A DNA stretch of 64,000 nt. It comes from Catonia carolina. Its lineage: Eukaryota > Arthropoda > Insecta > Hemiptera > Achilidae. The stretch is taken from assembly GCA_035578175.1 (NCBI GenBank), contig JAQMRL010000022.1, positions 4,943,501-5,007,500 of the forward strand, read 5' to 3'. Under the pieces are notes generated by a model, which did not search any database, was not told the DNA's origin, and saw only the letters and a program-made list of their open reading frames with translations. Every line of letters begins with the position of its first letter. Within the stretch, counting starts at the first letter, position 1. A program made the translations under genes and the position numbers. Shown one piece after another: positions 47,465 through 59,800 of this stretch.

Positions 47465-47597
47465 CACACACACCCGAACCAATCGCTAAAAATGTTTTTG
47501 GGTTTATGGGACTGGAAACCACGTAGCCTATATTGGTCAAAACTCGATTTCGAAAAATGTACTAGAAAACAATACTTTTCGATTTCTATACATGTCT
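47465..47597 (+). repeat. R2 dispersed repeat, copy d (3' part)
   Basis: Begins ACACACCCGAACCAATCGCTAA and follows the end of copy c, including the ACTCGATTTCGAAAAATG-like and AACAATACTTTTC blocks. It abuts F1 copy D directly. Confidence 0.65.
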
Positions 47598-47962
47598 GCC
47601 CATAACGTACTCCAATCTGTTTGTTCCAAGGCTAAAATAAACAGTTCTGTTTCTTAACATATGGTCAATCAATTAAATTACTGAATTATTTAAGAACAGA
47701 AGAGGTTGAGGTTTAAAAGACACTAATCAGAGTTATCTCCTCTGAAAATTATGAATTTCATTATACAGCCGGACCCTGTGGTGAATAAAATGAAGGTGTC
47801 ATTTGGAAAGTGGAAAATATGTGCTTTTCAGAGAGCCTGGCATGCTGATAAGGAAACTTTCCACTCAGTGAGGAAGACATGGTAAACCACCTCACTGCTC
47901 GTTTTACTTAGTTAAACCTCTACAGGTTCAAACCAGCCTTTCGGCTGATGACCTAAACAACA
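47598..47962 (+). repeat. F1 dispersed repeat, copy D
   Basis: Full span with a deletion of about 25 bp near the start and one missing base that breaks the internal frame after HADKETF. Ends GATGACCTAAACAACA. ATACAT flanks both sides, a weak candidate duplication. Confidence 0.8.
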
Positions 47963-47964
47963 TA

Positions 47965-48660
47965 CATTCATGTAGGGCACAAGAAAGTAAAAAGTTTAAT
48001 AAAAATTTCTCTGCAGTATTATAACAGTATATTGGACTACTTTATGTATTTTCACATAGTAAGTAGCCTAAATACATTTCAAATGAAGAGTTAAGTGATT
48101 CAGCAAATAATGTAACTTTTAGGTGATATGAAAATTAGATTCTTTTTATATAAAACAAAATAAGCATATCATGATAAATTGCAATGGAGAGCAAGCTAAA
48201 ATAAAACTAGAAACTTTCAATGCATTATTTGTAGAGAATAAATTATATAAATCAAAATCATTCTGTAAAGTAAAATGTATTTTTCATATATTTATGCTGA
48301 TATAATATTAAAATATTCCATTTCTTATCTGCGCTCAATTTACACTATTTTATTCTTTTCTTTTGATACTCATTGTTACTCTACATTATTTTATGTTTGT
48401 GTTGTAGTACTCCAACACGTCAATCTAATAATGCAGTTAAAGTAATTTATTATTTTCTTTATAAAATATGAAAGAAAATGAAATTTTTTGATTTCATAAT
48501 GAATTGTGTTACTTATAATGTACCTCCCAAATCAGTTTATTGTAATGAAATTAAAATTAATATTTTTATAATAATATAAAAACATTATTTCTCAAAATAT
48601 TTCTCTATTCTGTGGTAAATTGTATTTAGAAATATTATTGCTGTTCTGATGGTTTTAGTT
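47965..48660. other. AT-rich stretch, no gene seen
   Basis: Nothing assignable. Confidence 0.5.
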
Positions 48661-48837
48661 TCTAAGAAAGAATTTATCTTCTTCTTTTCTTTTTTTTTCT
48701 ATCTTTAATTCTTTATTTACAACTGTAAAACGTTACAACAAGCAAATGTGATGATTATGATAATAATGTAAATGACATGATAGGCATGAGAGGGGTAGGG
48801 CCCCCATTGGTGCCTCCCCAAGAATGAAATTTGTATA

Positions 48838-51518
48838 TCAAATTAGCAGGTCTCTACTCCAGCGTCTTTTAAGGCGTCTAGGGGGATTATCAGGTAAATG
48901 GACGGAGGAAAGTGAACGCACCAGGGGGTCCTCGAGTTCGTGTGACTTGTCGTGAAAGCGTTTGTATAGGTATTCAATGGAATTTTGTACAAGTGGTGTT
49001 TTCAAATCTGTATGTAAGGTTTTGTTGCTAACGTAAAGAGGTGCATTTGCTATAAGGCGTAATGTTTTTGACTGGAATGCTTGAATTCGTTGCAAGTTAG
49101 AGGGTTTGGTTGAACCGTAGATTTGGGATCTGTAGGTCCAAATAGGTTTCAAAAGAGAACAATATATGCGTAATTTTTAGCCATTGGTAATTTTGATCGT
49201 TTGTGAAGCAGGGAATATAGAAGTTTAAGTCGGGAATTCAGTAATAAACGTTTCAGTTTGATATGTGTGCTCCAAGTTAGTCGTTTATCGAAAGTCAGAC
49301 CGAGATACTTGACCGTATCTATCTTTGTGAGAGGTTCATTGTCTATGTATACTGGTGGGCAATCACCATGACGGAGTGTGAAAGTTACGTGAAGGGATTT
49401 TGTCGTATTAAGTTTTATTTTCCATGTTTTACACCATTCGTGTATAAGATTGAGATGATGTTGGAGTGTTAGTGAAGCGTGTATAGAGTTTTGGTCTCGG
49501 GCTAATATCGCTGTGTCGTCAGCGTAGGTAGCAGTGAGGGTCTGGGGTAGGATCGATAGATCTGAAGTGTATACAGAATAGAGAAGTGGTGCTAAAATTG
49601 AGCCCTGAGGCACGCCGGCTAAGACAAGAAAGAAATTTGAGTAAGACGATCCTAAACGAATTCTAAAGAATCTGTCAGATAGGAAGGAATTTATGATAAG
49701 ATAGTAAGTAAATGGTAGTATTTCTTTCAGTTTGTGTGAGAGACCTGTATGCCAAACTCTGTCAAAAGCTTGAGCGACATCCAGGAAACCTGCGGACACA
49801 TACATCTTTTGTTCCATAGACGAAGCTATGTAATCAGTCACCCTGTGCAGTTGTTGTGTGGTGGAGTGTTGAGTGCGGAATCCGAATTGATGTGGAGGTA
49901 GTGTATCATGAACCAGCGGAAGAATGCGCTTGTAAAGGAGTTTTTCGAAAATTTTCGAAGGTACTGAGAGGAGGCTTATTGGTCGGTAGGAGGAAGGTAA
50001 ATGAAAAGGTTTGTTCGGTTTTTGTATCATTACTATTTCTGCATACTTCCACTGAGTGGGGAAATGTATCGTGCGCAATATACTATTGAAGATTGTAGTA
50101 AGGAGAACGAGCGCTTTCCGCGGTAAATGTTTAAATATTTCAGCTGTTATTAAATCATATCCCGGTGACTTCTTACGTGGCAATCTCGAAATTTCAGATT
50201 TTACTTCGGAGGGGTGAAAGTATTTCGGCGGAAGGGATAATTGAAGCGGTTCATCTAGTGACTGAGTAACGCGTTGGTGATGTACAGATTGGATGTCATT
50301 ATGGGGAGTGAATGTTTCAGAAAGATGTCTACCAAAGCATTCAGCTTTGTCGTCGTCAGTTATTAGCCAGGGTCCGTCACCCATCCTAAGGGGCATCGAT
50401 GTCGTGTGATGCCGTAGTAGGCGTTTTGTGCTACGCCAGAGACTACCATCCTTTTCGTTCAGAGTTCCAGTATAATTTTCGTATAAGCGGGTGTTATGTG
50501 TTTGAATTTGCGGTTTCAGCTCGTTTGTCAGCCGGTTTAAGCGACGTTTATCAGATGGTAGGCGAGTTCTCTGCCAAGTGTTACGGGCGCGGCGTTTTTC
50601 ACGAATAAGTTCTCTGATATGGGTGGGATAGTGAGGGGCGTCTGGGACATTTGGACGGTATGGCAGTGATGCCTTCCATGCACACTGTTGAACAGAGGTA
50701 CTAAATAAATCAACAGCATCATCTACCTCCGTGTCCGTTTTAATTGATAATGGGATATCTAAGGCGTGTTCTAAATTGAACTGGAAGAGATCCCAATCCA
50801 TAGGCCCGGGAGTAAGACTCGGTCTGCGTTCTGTAGAGACTGGTTGGTCTGAAACCGTTAAAAGTATGGGGGAATGATCTGATGAGAGGTAATTTACTGT
50901 GGTTATTTCAATAGGAAGGTGTGATAGATTCTTACAAACACAAAAGTCAAGGATGTCTGGTAATTTGGTACGTGCGGAGGGCCAGTATGTTGGACTATCT
51001 GGAGAAATATAATGTAGATGATTTTCTGTTATAGCTTTTAGTAAATTTCTGCCCCTGGGAGAACATACACGGGATCCCCACTGTATGTGCTTACTGTTTC
51101 AGTCTCCTCCAATAAGAAACCGATTACCTAGACTATTAAAGAAATCTCTAAACATTTGGGAATTTATGATGTGTCTAGGAGGACAATACACTGATCCTAT
51201 GGTAAAACTTATGCTCTTGCATTGCAAATTTATCAGGGTCGCTTGGACATGAGGAGTGGAAAAAGGTGTTAAAACATTGTGTGTGATTGAGGATTTGACT
51301 AGTATGGCCGTACCCCCATGGCTTGTACCATCGGGATGATCGGTCCGATAGATCCTATAGTCGCGAATATAAAATCGAGACCTAGCTGTAAGATGTGTCT
51401 CTGAGATTAGGGCTACGTCAATACGGTGAGAATGTAAATATATGTCTAACTCAGTTTTGCGTTTCGTCAGACCGTTTGCATTCCAAAGAGAACTGTCAGT
51501 GAATTCGCAGTGAGTAAA
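48838..51518 (-). pseudogene. Jockey-like ORF2 (endonuclease and RT) with one nonsense codon and one frameshift
   Basis: Endonuclease begins SSLWNANGLTKRKTELD and shows ALISETHLTARS. The catalytic GGDWNSKH block has its Trp codon changed to TGA (51099-51101). From there the frame is open through SSDHSPILL, SYRPISLL, QFGFRTQHSTTQQLH, FLDVAQAFDRVWH, AGVPQGSILAPLLY and the catalytic YADDTAILA to 49,149. A missing base near 49,170 moves the C-terminal part, from KPIWTYRSQIYG, into another frame, ending at 48,838. ORF2 follows ORF1 in the same frame with no in-frame ATG visible at its start. Only two lesions: a young but dead copy. Confidence 0.85.
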
Positions 51519-52155
51519 TTAATGGCCATAACTGTTACTTAAAGACTGTGTAATGTGGGATATGTGAGTAGCGAGCGAGAAAAGAGGCTGGAGGAGTTGA
51601 TTTAGTTGAACCAATAAATTTAAAATCTGATCAACATTAGGTATCTGGGGAAAAGATTGAGGCCCTACCTGTGAATTATGAGGGTGAAGATGACGATGAT
51701 TGTGTGTCCATACATGATGTCTGTTTCTCTCCTGTGAGGTGGGTGGTTGTGGTGTTGAAGTCACTGAAACCGGCGATTCAGACGGTGGTAACTGATGAGT
51801 TGACTGTTGGCGTGATGATGGAGTTAGGGTAGGTGTTTTTGTTGGTTGTTGCGGCAGAGGTGGAAAATCTTCCGGTTTCGGTGCGGCTGGTTTGTTGGAA
51901 GTATGTTTCGGTTGTGGTTGTGCGAAACGGTTTCGACTAGCTTGCAGGTGTTTATGAACTTCGCAGCCTCTGTAATTTGCTGGGTGATCTTTTCCACAGT
52001 TTGCGCAGGTGGCCGGTGAGTGTCTCGTTTTACAACAACTGCCAGATTCGTGGCCGCCACCACACCTAACACAGCGGTGGGGGTGACGGCAGTAAGATTT
52101 TGTGTGTCCAAAATTTTGACAGCGCATACACTGTACAATTTCCCTCCGTTTATCT
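51519..52155 (-). pseudogene. Jockey-like ORF1 C-terminal half (zinc-knuckle Gag)
   Basis: Open from the junction (RREIVQC) through three zinc knuckles CMRCQNFGHTKSYC, CVRCGGGHESGSC and CANCGKDHPANYRGC, then a Gln/Pro/Ser-rich region and a hydrophobic LLVQLNQLLQPLFSL tail. It ends TAA at 51519-51521. The RNA-binding N-terminal domain is missing because the copy is 5'-truncated. Domain order equals the complete ORF1 at 10579-11877, but the sequences differ enough to be a separate family. Confidence 0.8.
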
Positions 52156-52156
52156 T

Positions 52157-53093
52157 AGTTTGTCTTAGCCGGCGTTCCTCAGGGCTCAATTTTAGCCCCA
52201 CTTCTCTATTCTGTATACACTTCAGACCTACCGACCCTATCCCAGACCCTCACTGCTACCTACGCTGACGACACAGCGATATTAGCCCGAGACCAAAATT
52301 CTATACACGCTTCACTAACACTCCAACATCATCTCAATCTTATACACGAATGGTGTAAAACATGGAAAATAAAACTTAATACGACAAAATCCCTTCACGT
52401 AACTTTCACACTCCGTCATGGTGATTGCCCACCAGTATACATAGACAATGAACCTCTCACAAAAACAGATACGGTCAAGTATCTCGGTCTGACTTTTGAT
52501 AAACGACTAACTTGGAGCACACATATCAAACGGCAACGTTTATTACTGAATTCCCGACTTAAACTTCTATATTCCCTGCTTCACAAACGATCAAAATTAC
52601 CAATGGCACAAAAATTACGCATATATTGTTCTCTTTTGAAACCTATTTGGACCTACGGATCCCAAATTTACGGTTCAACCAAACCCTCTAACTTGCAACG
52701 AATTCAAGCATTCCAGTCAAAAACATTACGCCTTATAGCAAATGCACCTCTTTACGTTAGCAACAAAACCTTACATACAGATTTGAAAACACCACTTGTA
52801 CAAAATTCCATTGAATACCTATACAAACGCTTTCACGACAAGTCACACGAACACGCGAACCCCCTGGTGCGTTCACTTTCCTCCGTCCATTTACCTGATA
52901 ATCCTCTTAGACGCCTTAAAAGACGCTGGAGTAGAGACATGCTAATTTGATATACAAATTTCATTCTTGGGGAGGCACCAATGGGGGTCCTACCCCTCTC
53001 ATGCCTATCATGTCATTTACATAATCACGATAATCATCACATTTGCTTGTTGTATCATTTTACAGTTGTAAATAAAAAATTAAAGAGAAAAAA
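52157..53093 (+). mobile_element. Jockey-like LINE (family 2), short plus-strand copy
   Basis: Contains the RT from the AGVPQGSILAPLLY block through YADDTAILA and KPIWTYGSQIYG to the stop at 52,950, then a 3' UTR ending TTGTAAATAAAAAATTAAAG and an A-rich tail. It is nearly the same as the minus copy (about 6 differences in the last 104 residues). It keeps the base that the minus copy lost near 49,170. It is cut at its 5' end exactly where the minus copy is cut. Confidence 0.85.
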
Positions 53094-53101
53094 AAAGAAT
53101 T

Positions 53102-53880
53102 GACGACGTTGCCTTTCTCTCTATATTGTGTTGCAACGTCATTATAATTATTCCTTTCGTTGTCTCCTAACCTACAGAAACATAGTTTCCAATGTTTCAC
53201 GTCCTTAACAACTTTCACACTATATTAAAATTTATCATTTATCAGTAGTTATATTTAATATAATTTATCAGTAATTTATCATTTTAAATCCTAACATACC
53301 TAAATTCAATTGAAATTTTTGAGCAAACGTGGTGGTTTTGTCGGTTATTTGAATAAAAGGAACAATTTATATTTTTATTTTTATGATAAGTAATGAATCT
53401 TCACAAAGATGAAAAGAAGCCTGAATGCTATATAAAAACGAGGTAGTATCCCTAATAATGTTTTTGTTATAAATTCCTAATATTAACAAACCAGTTAATC
53501 TACCTAAAAGGTGCCTTTACTAATTTAAGTATAACTGATTTATTTAGGGATTTTAATAGTAAAACACCTTCAGTCAGCAATCGGTGAGGCTGTGTTCAAA
53601 TTGTAGCTAACATAAGTTAAACTAAAGAATTAAGAAAAAAAGTATGGTTTTCATTTTGAAAGATTTCGATGAAGAAACAATCAGAACAGCAATCTTACTA
53701 CTCCTTAATGAAAAGACTATAAAAATAAACTTAACGCGTTTCGGCCTCTACTATACCTCTTCAAAGCGAGAAAATAGACACTACAACCACCCTACCTTAA
53801 ACCTATACCGATGGCCATTTCAACGGTTTTCTGAAATATTTTAAAAATTATATACCATGTGTTTATTATGCCCATACTTG
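53102..53880. other. Stretch without a recognised gene
   Basis: AT-rich. GACGTTGC and GCAACGTC form a small inverted pair near 53,104-53,141. A 66-codon frame at 53,644 is unassigned. Confidence 0.45.
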
Positions 53881-53888
53881 ATTACAAA

Positions 53889-53924
53889 CCTCCGGTCGGA
53901 GAGGGCACGTTAAGAAGAAGAAGA
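53889..53924 (+). mobile_element. Severely truncated LINE 3' end with (AAG)4 tail
   Basis: CTCCGGTCGGAGAGGGCACG followed by TTAAGAAGAAGAAGA has the form of the terminal bases of RTE-like insect LINEs. F1 copy E begins immediately after the tail. Confidence 0.5.
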
Positions 53925-54317
53925 TGCCCATAACGGGCAGGTGGAGTGTTAAATTAATTGCACTCGATCTGCAGTTTCCAGGACTACAAAAAATAGTTGT
54001 GTTTCTTATCCCATAGTCAGCCAATTATAGGACTGAACTATTTAAGAACAGAAGAGGTAGAGGTGTAAAAGATACTAGTCAGAGTTTTCTCCTCTGGGTG
54101 TAATGAATTCCAATACACAGCCAGATTCTGTGGTGAATGAAGTGAAAGTGTTATTTGCAGGGTGAAAAGTAGGTGCTTTTCGGAGGGCCTGGCTTGCTGG
54201 TATGTATATACTTAAAACTCAGTGAAGAAGGCAGATGTAAACCACCTTACTTGTCGTTTTATTCAGTAAAACCTCTAGAGGTCCAAACTAGCCTTTCAGT
54301 TGTTGACCTAAACAACA
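53925..54317 (+). repeat. F1 dispersed repeat, copy E (diverged, full length)
   Basis: Begins TGCCCATAACGGGCAGGTGG and ends GTTGACCTAAACAACATGG. The internal frame is broken by several stops, so this copy is older than B or C. Confidence 0.8.
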
Positions 54318-54319
54318 TG

Positions 54320-55450
54320 GTTTCATGATAACACATAATTAAAAAACGCTATTTTAAATAACAGTGTGCAATGCACGTTAATAGAATAAAAATCCGAGCA
54401 AAATATTTTAGAATGGTTTAAAAATATAAATACGAAGATAATTTGCATTCCAATCAATTTAGTAGCTGCCTAATTACTTATACTCTACGAAAAAGTTAAT
54501 TAACTACAAACAAATTTAACAGGTAGCATTGTAAAATATTGTTGTAATTAGTTCGGAGTTGCGGCAATTAGCAATTAATTTATTCCTGGAAAAATTTGAA
54601 GTTTTAGTAACTTTCGATTAAGTCTAATTTTGGAATAGAAACTGTGACATTTAATGTAAATTTCGAGCGTAAATAAATTTTAAATTTACCAAAGCAGACG
54701 TTCATGTACTTGCGACTTATAATGAATAAACATGTATGTTTTTGTTTGGCCTGTACACTGCATTGTCAATGTAGAGCATTGTGAATTATTTTATAAAAGT
54801 TTTTATTTTTACTTAAAAAGTTTATTAAACCGTCACACTATTATCTTGTTTTTTAACAAACACGAAACTTGTAAAATGTAGTTTAATTTTTTGAGGTATA
54901 ATACACAGGTAGAATAAAATGTAATAATTATATACTACATTTTAATTATTATATATAATTATTTTTTGTGTTTTAGTTGTTATTGTTACCAAAAAAATTT
55001 ACAATTAAAGAACCCGTTCCCAGGAAATTGAAACAGAATATTCTTATAAGAATGAAATGTGAGCATAAAATTGGACTTGGTTTGTGGCGTAATTTTCATA
55101 AAACCGACCCATTCACCTCCCAGCTATACCACATGTGGCGGTGTTATTGTACCGACCATTACCTCAAACCCTTTCCTCCTTTATTCAGTTACATTGCCAG
55201 TTTCATTTGTTCAGCAGAGATGATGACATGAAAATAAACTGTAAACTGAATTCTTGTTTTTATTTACTACGAAAAATGTACCGGAAGTTTAAGTTTAAAT
55301 TAGATGTACAAACAGTCTCGTTGTACATCACAATAAAAATGCAAAAATATGTTTGTTTTTAATTTAAAATATATTATTGTGTGCTTTAATTTGAATAATT
55401 GTTGAAAATGTTTGTTGATACGAAATTATTTGTTATTTTACTTCACAACG
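54320..55450. other. AT-rich stretch, no gene seen
   Basis: An 84-codon frame at 54,977-55,231 is unassigned. Nothing else. Confidence 0.5.
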
Positions 55451-55456
55451 TGTACC

Positions 55457-55845
55457 TGTTGTTTAGGTCAACAGCCAAAAGGCTGGTTTGAACCTTTAGA
55501 TGTTTTACTAAGTAAAAACGATGTGTGAGGTAGTTTACCATAACCTTCCTCACTGAGTTGAAAGAGTATACTTACTAGCATGTCAGGCCCTCTGAAAAGC
55601 ACCCACTTTCCACCCTGCAAATGAAATCTTCACTTCATTCACCACATGACTGTATAGTGAAATTCATTACTCTCAGAAGAGGAAATTCTGGCTAATGACT
55701 TTACACCTCTACCTCTTTTGATTTTAAATGCTTTAGTCACATAATTGGATGACTATGTGATAAGAAAAATAACTATTTTTGTAGCACTGGAACTAACAGA
55801 CCGAGTGCAATTAATTTAACACTCTACCTGCCCGTTATGGGCATA
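55457..55845 (-). repeat. F1 dispersed repeat, copy F (full length)
   Basis: Minus orientation, from TGCCCATAACGGGCAGGTAG to GTTGACCTAAACAACA. The internal frame is degraded. Confidence 0.8.
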
Positions 55846-56109
55846 ACTGCGGGTGTAACTACGGCATCATAAAAGTTAAAAAGAAAATTAACGAAATTTT
55901 ATGTAATAATAGTACTACTCATAAATAAATACTGTTAGTAAGATATTCTGAATGCATTAAGTAGGCCTAATTTACAAAGTTCATTAAAAATCGTTAATAC
56001 AATAGTGTACAAGGCCAATGACCGATTAATTTTAATATAAAAAGTCGGCTACGGCGCAGCTAGAGCATACATAAATGTAGTGTTTTTTTTTACACTGAAT
56101 TGGATAATA

Positions 56110-56114
56110 ATGAG
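56110..56114. repeat. Target-site duplication ATGAG (left)
   Basis: Identical to 63113-63117, immediately outside the BEL/Pao LTRs. Five bases is the usual BEL/Pao duplication. Confidence 0.9.
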
Positions 56115-56481
56115 TGATTGCGGTTGTATTTTATTTGATAGAGCGACAGTGGACTGTAGTGCGGTAACATAAATTAATTATAATATATGCGAAGTAAAAT
56201 TTAATACAAATCTTGACTTACCCCTTTTTCCAAGACAAGGAAAAAAATAAAGTAAAAGGAATACCACCTGCGCAGGGATAAGGTACAAGGTTTCCAAATT
56301 GCGGTGTTCCGAACTCCCGTGTTATAAAAACAGCGGTCATATGCGGTTAACGAGACAGCGGTAACAAAAGGCGACGCGCACTGTACGATGGTCACTCATC
56401 GACTGTGTCGAGTTATCTGCTACCTATATTTACTACCGATAGCGGCGATAACAAAAATAATTTAATTATCGGGCCTAAACA
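56115..56481 (-). repeat. BEL/Pao 3' LTR
   Basis: In element sense it starts TGTTTAGGCCCG and ends CCGCAATCA. A TTTTTATAACACG box and, near its end, AAATAAAAT are candidate TATA and polyadenylation signals. Confidence 0.95.
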
Positions 56482-56495
56482 TCCTCCCCGCCCCT
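56482..56495 (-). promoter_or_regulatory. Polypurine tract
   Basis: AGGGGCGGGGAGGA in element sense, directly upstream of the 3' LTR; primer for plus-strand synthesis. One C interrupts the purines. Confidence 0.8.
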
Positions 56496-56846
56496 GAAAC
56501 GACAGTTTCTGAACCCCAAAAAAATAAATAAGGAAAAAGAAAGGAGACATCTTCACTTCAGCGGGGGCTGTCACTGAAGACTTGCGAAGGCGAGGTGGCC
56601 CACGGAAGAAAGGGAAAAAGAAAGGATAATTAAGAAAAATAGCGTAAAAAATATATGGAAAAAAGTAAAATAGAAAAATCTAAAGGCGTAGTTTCCGTGT
56701 AAAAACCTCTACACACAGATTATTTACAAACGCAATAAAAAATAAATAAAAATTACAGAAAAGATATCGAAATCATATTGCGAAAATAGAATAGAATAAA
56801 CTAAAATAAAAGATACCTTGAAAATAATTAAAAGAGAATCGAAATA

Positions 56847-59800
56847 TTACTGGGTCGGCAACGGACAAATTTTAGTCACCGACCGCGTAATTACTCCTGT
56901 TCGAGTGCGAACTTTCACGACTCGAATAATTCCGTCCGGACCAGAAATAACTTCTTGAATTACTCCAAGTGGCCATTGAAGAGGCGGACAATTATCAGTT
57001 TTAATGATGACGATTAAACCGGCCTCCACAGGTTTAGCGGGAGAGTTCCATTTTTGTCTTACTTGCAGGTTGTGAAGATACTCCACGTTCCATCTCTTCC
57101 AGAATTCTTGGATCAACCGGTCTAAAAGCTGATATCTAGTAAGATGATTCAGTGGTTCATCCAGTAGGTTGCAAGTAGGCAGTCCTTGTAGAGGTTGTTG
57201 CACTAAAAAATGAGCTGGAGTAAGAGCTGAAGGGTCGCTTGGATCCGAGCTTAAGCAATAAAGCGGGCGAGAATTGAGAATAGCTTCTATTTGTGAAAAA
57301 ACGGTGGAAAGCTCTTCAAACGTTAAAATTTGTTGACCAATTACTCTATAAAGATGGCTCTTCACAGACTTTACATTGGACTCCCACAAACCGCCAAAAT
57401 GCGGAGCATAAGGTGGGTTAAGCTTCCATTCAATTTGGTTCTCGGCTAGCTCTGACCCCAATTCATGGACGTAAGCGTCTGATTTTATTAATTCGTATAC
57501 TTCTTTCAACTGAGTTCTGGCTCCAATGAAGTTTGTTCCACAGTCAGAATAAAGCGTCTTGCATGGCCCACGGCGAGATATAAACCTTTTAAAGGCAGAA
57601 AGGAACGTCTGAGTTGACAAATCAGATGCTAATTCTAAATGTACTGCTTTGACAGTTAAGCAGATGAATAAGCACAAGTAAGCCTTTTGAGGGCGAGCGC
57701 CCCTGCGTCTTGTCCAGGACACCCAGAATGGTCCAGCGTAGTCCACACCGGTGTGCAAAAATGCCTTACTTGGCTTCACTCTTGCAGAGGGTAGGCTTCC
57801 CATAAGAGGAAATACGGGTTTTGGTCGAAGTTTAAAGCAAATATTGCAAGAACGGATCAAGTTTCGAATTATGCTTCTTCCACCTAAGATCCAATATTTC
57901 TGGCGTAGTAGCGATAACACGAGCGTCGGCCCTGTATGGAAATGCCTTTGATGACAATGATTTATGATGAGATTCGTGAAGTTATCTCGTTTTGGAAGAA
58001 GTATAGGATGTTTTTGCTCGTAGCTTATTTCCGAGTTAATTAACCGTCCACCAACACGTAGAACACCTTCTGACAAGAACGGATTGAGCTTCCTAATTTC
58101 CGAAGAGCAGCCCTTTCCTTCAATAAGCGATTGTATTTCCGAGGCAAAATGTTCCTTTTGTACTTCTCTGACTATAAGTAATTCGGCGGCGGCTAAATCA
58201 GATGCGGATATGAGACCATCAACGCAAGGAAGTCGTTTTAAGAACCGTAAAACGTAAACAGTGGCTCTGAGCAATTTATTGTAGGACGAGCATTTGTCTA
58301 TTAAGTCTCGAAGCGGGTAATCTGCTGACTCCGTAGCAATCAAAACACGTTGTTCATCGACGAATTCTTTTGACGAACTGATCGGATACTTAGGCCAGAG
58401 AGAATAATCTTCTTCTAGCCAGCTTGGGCCTCGAAACCATAGCTGATGGTCAACCAAATTATTTGGCAGTAGGCCGCGAGAGAGACAATCGGCCGGATTT
58501 TGCTCTCCATTTATGTGAAACCAAGCTGAAGATTGTAGATTTTCTTGTATATATGATACGCGGTTAGCGACAAAGGTTTTCCACCTCGATGCAGGGCTAT
58601 TGATCCATTGAAGCACTATCATTGAATCCGAGAATGCGAATATATTCTTGAACTTAAATTGAATTTCACATGCTTTGGACACAAATGAAATCAATCGAGC
58701 AAGCATAACTGCTGAGCATAGCTCTAGCCGCGGAATTGTATTTATTTTCATAGGTGCAACACGAGATTTTGCACATAAGAGATTAATTTTGAATGTATTA
58801 TCTGGTTGCTGAGCTCTAATGTAAACTACAGCACCATAGCCCTTTTCAGACGCGTCGCAGAAACCGATAAGATCTGCTGTGTGTCCTTCAGAAATAGCGA
58901 CATGGCGAGAAATTTTTAATTTTAATAGTACTGGCAGTTGCGATTGAAAGTTGGTCCAAGTCTCCACGATTTGTTTTGGAGGGCTTTCATCCCAGTCTAT
59001 TTTTAATGACCACAATGTTTTTATTAAACATTTTGCTAGCAGCGTTGCGGGAGCTAGAAATCCCAAAGGATCAAATATCCTAGCTATTGACGACAAAATG
59101 TTGCGTTTTGTACAAATTTTATTCTCAGAGCATATCTTGAAACTAAAACAATCCGATGATGCGATCCACTGCAAACCCAAAATTTTTCTTGTGTCATCAT
59201 TTTGGAAATTTTTAGAATTCAGAAGTTGATCTTCAATTGGAATTACCGAAACTAAATCAGAGGAATTGCTTGACCATTTGATCAGTTCGAACCCACCAGC
59301 CTTAAACAATTTTCGTAAGTGATGGTATAGCGTCTGAGCCTCTTGGAGGTTCTTTATACTGGTGACCAGATCATCCATATAGATGGAATTATTTATTGCG
59401 GCAACAGCTTCAGGATATTTGGTTGCTTCATCTACGCCTAATTGCCGAGTGACTCGAATCGCGAGAAATGGAGCTGGCTTGACACCAAAAGTCACAGTAT
59501 TTAGTGTCCACGCGCGCAGTTCTTCATCTGGGGAAAATCTCCATAAAATCTTCTGAAATTTTCGATGTTCGGAATTGACTTCAATCTGCCGATACATCTG
59601 TTTCACGTCTGCAGTAACTGCAATCGGATATAAGCGGAATCTAACAAGAATTTCTATTAAGTCACAATGTAATTTAGGTCCTGTATAAAGAAGATCATTA
59701 AGCGAACGATTATTTGAAGCCTTAGCGCTTGCATCGAAAACTACTCGAAGACGTGTGGTTGCACTGTCCGGTTTTATTACGCAATGATGTGGCAGATAAT

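Larger units (their letters stand above)
48675..52155 (-). mobile_element. Jockey-like LINE (family 2), 5'-truncated in ORF1
   Basis: Minus-strand LINE with the end of ORF1, ORF2 and a short 3' UTR ending in a poly(A)-like tail (plus-strand T/C-rich 48,675-48,705). It starts abruptly at about 52,155, where a plus-strand copy of the same family begins. AAAGAATT occurs immediately outside both outer tails (48667-48674 and 53094-53101), so the pair may share one target duplication. Confidence 0.8.

Noticed and set aside
49856..50608. Plus-strand frames opposite the Jockey-like ORF2
   Set aside because: Antisense shadows of the RT gene.
56481..56846. Possible env gene after Pol in the BEL/Pao element
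   Set aside because: Only about 365 bp without a substantial frame; no env present.
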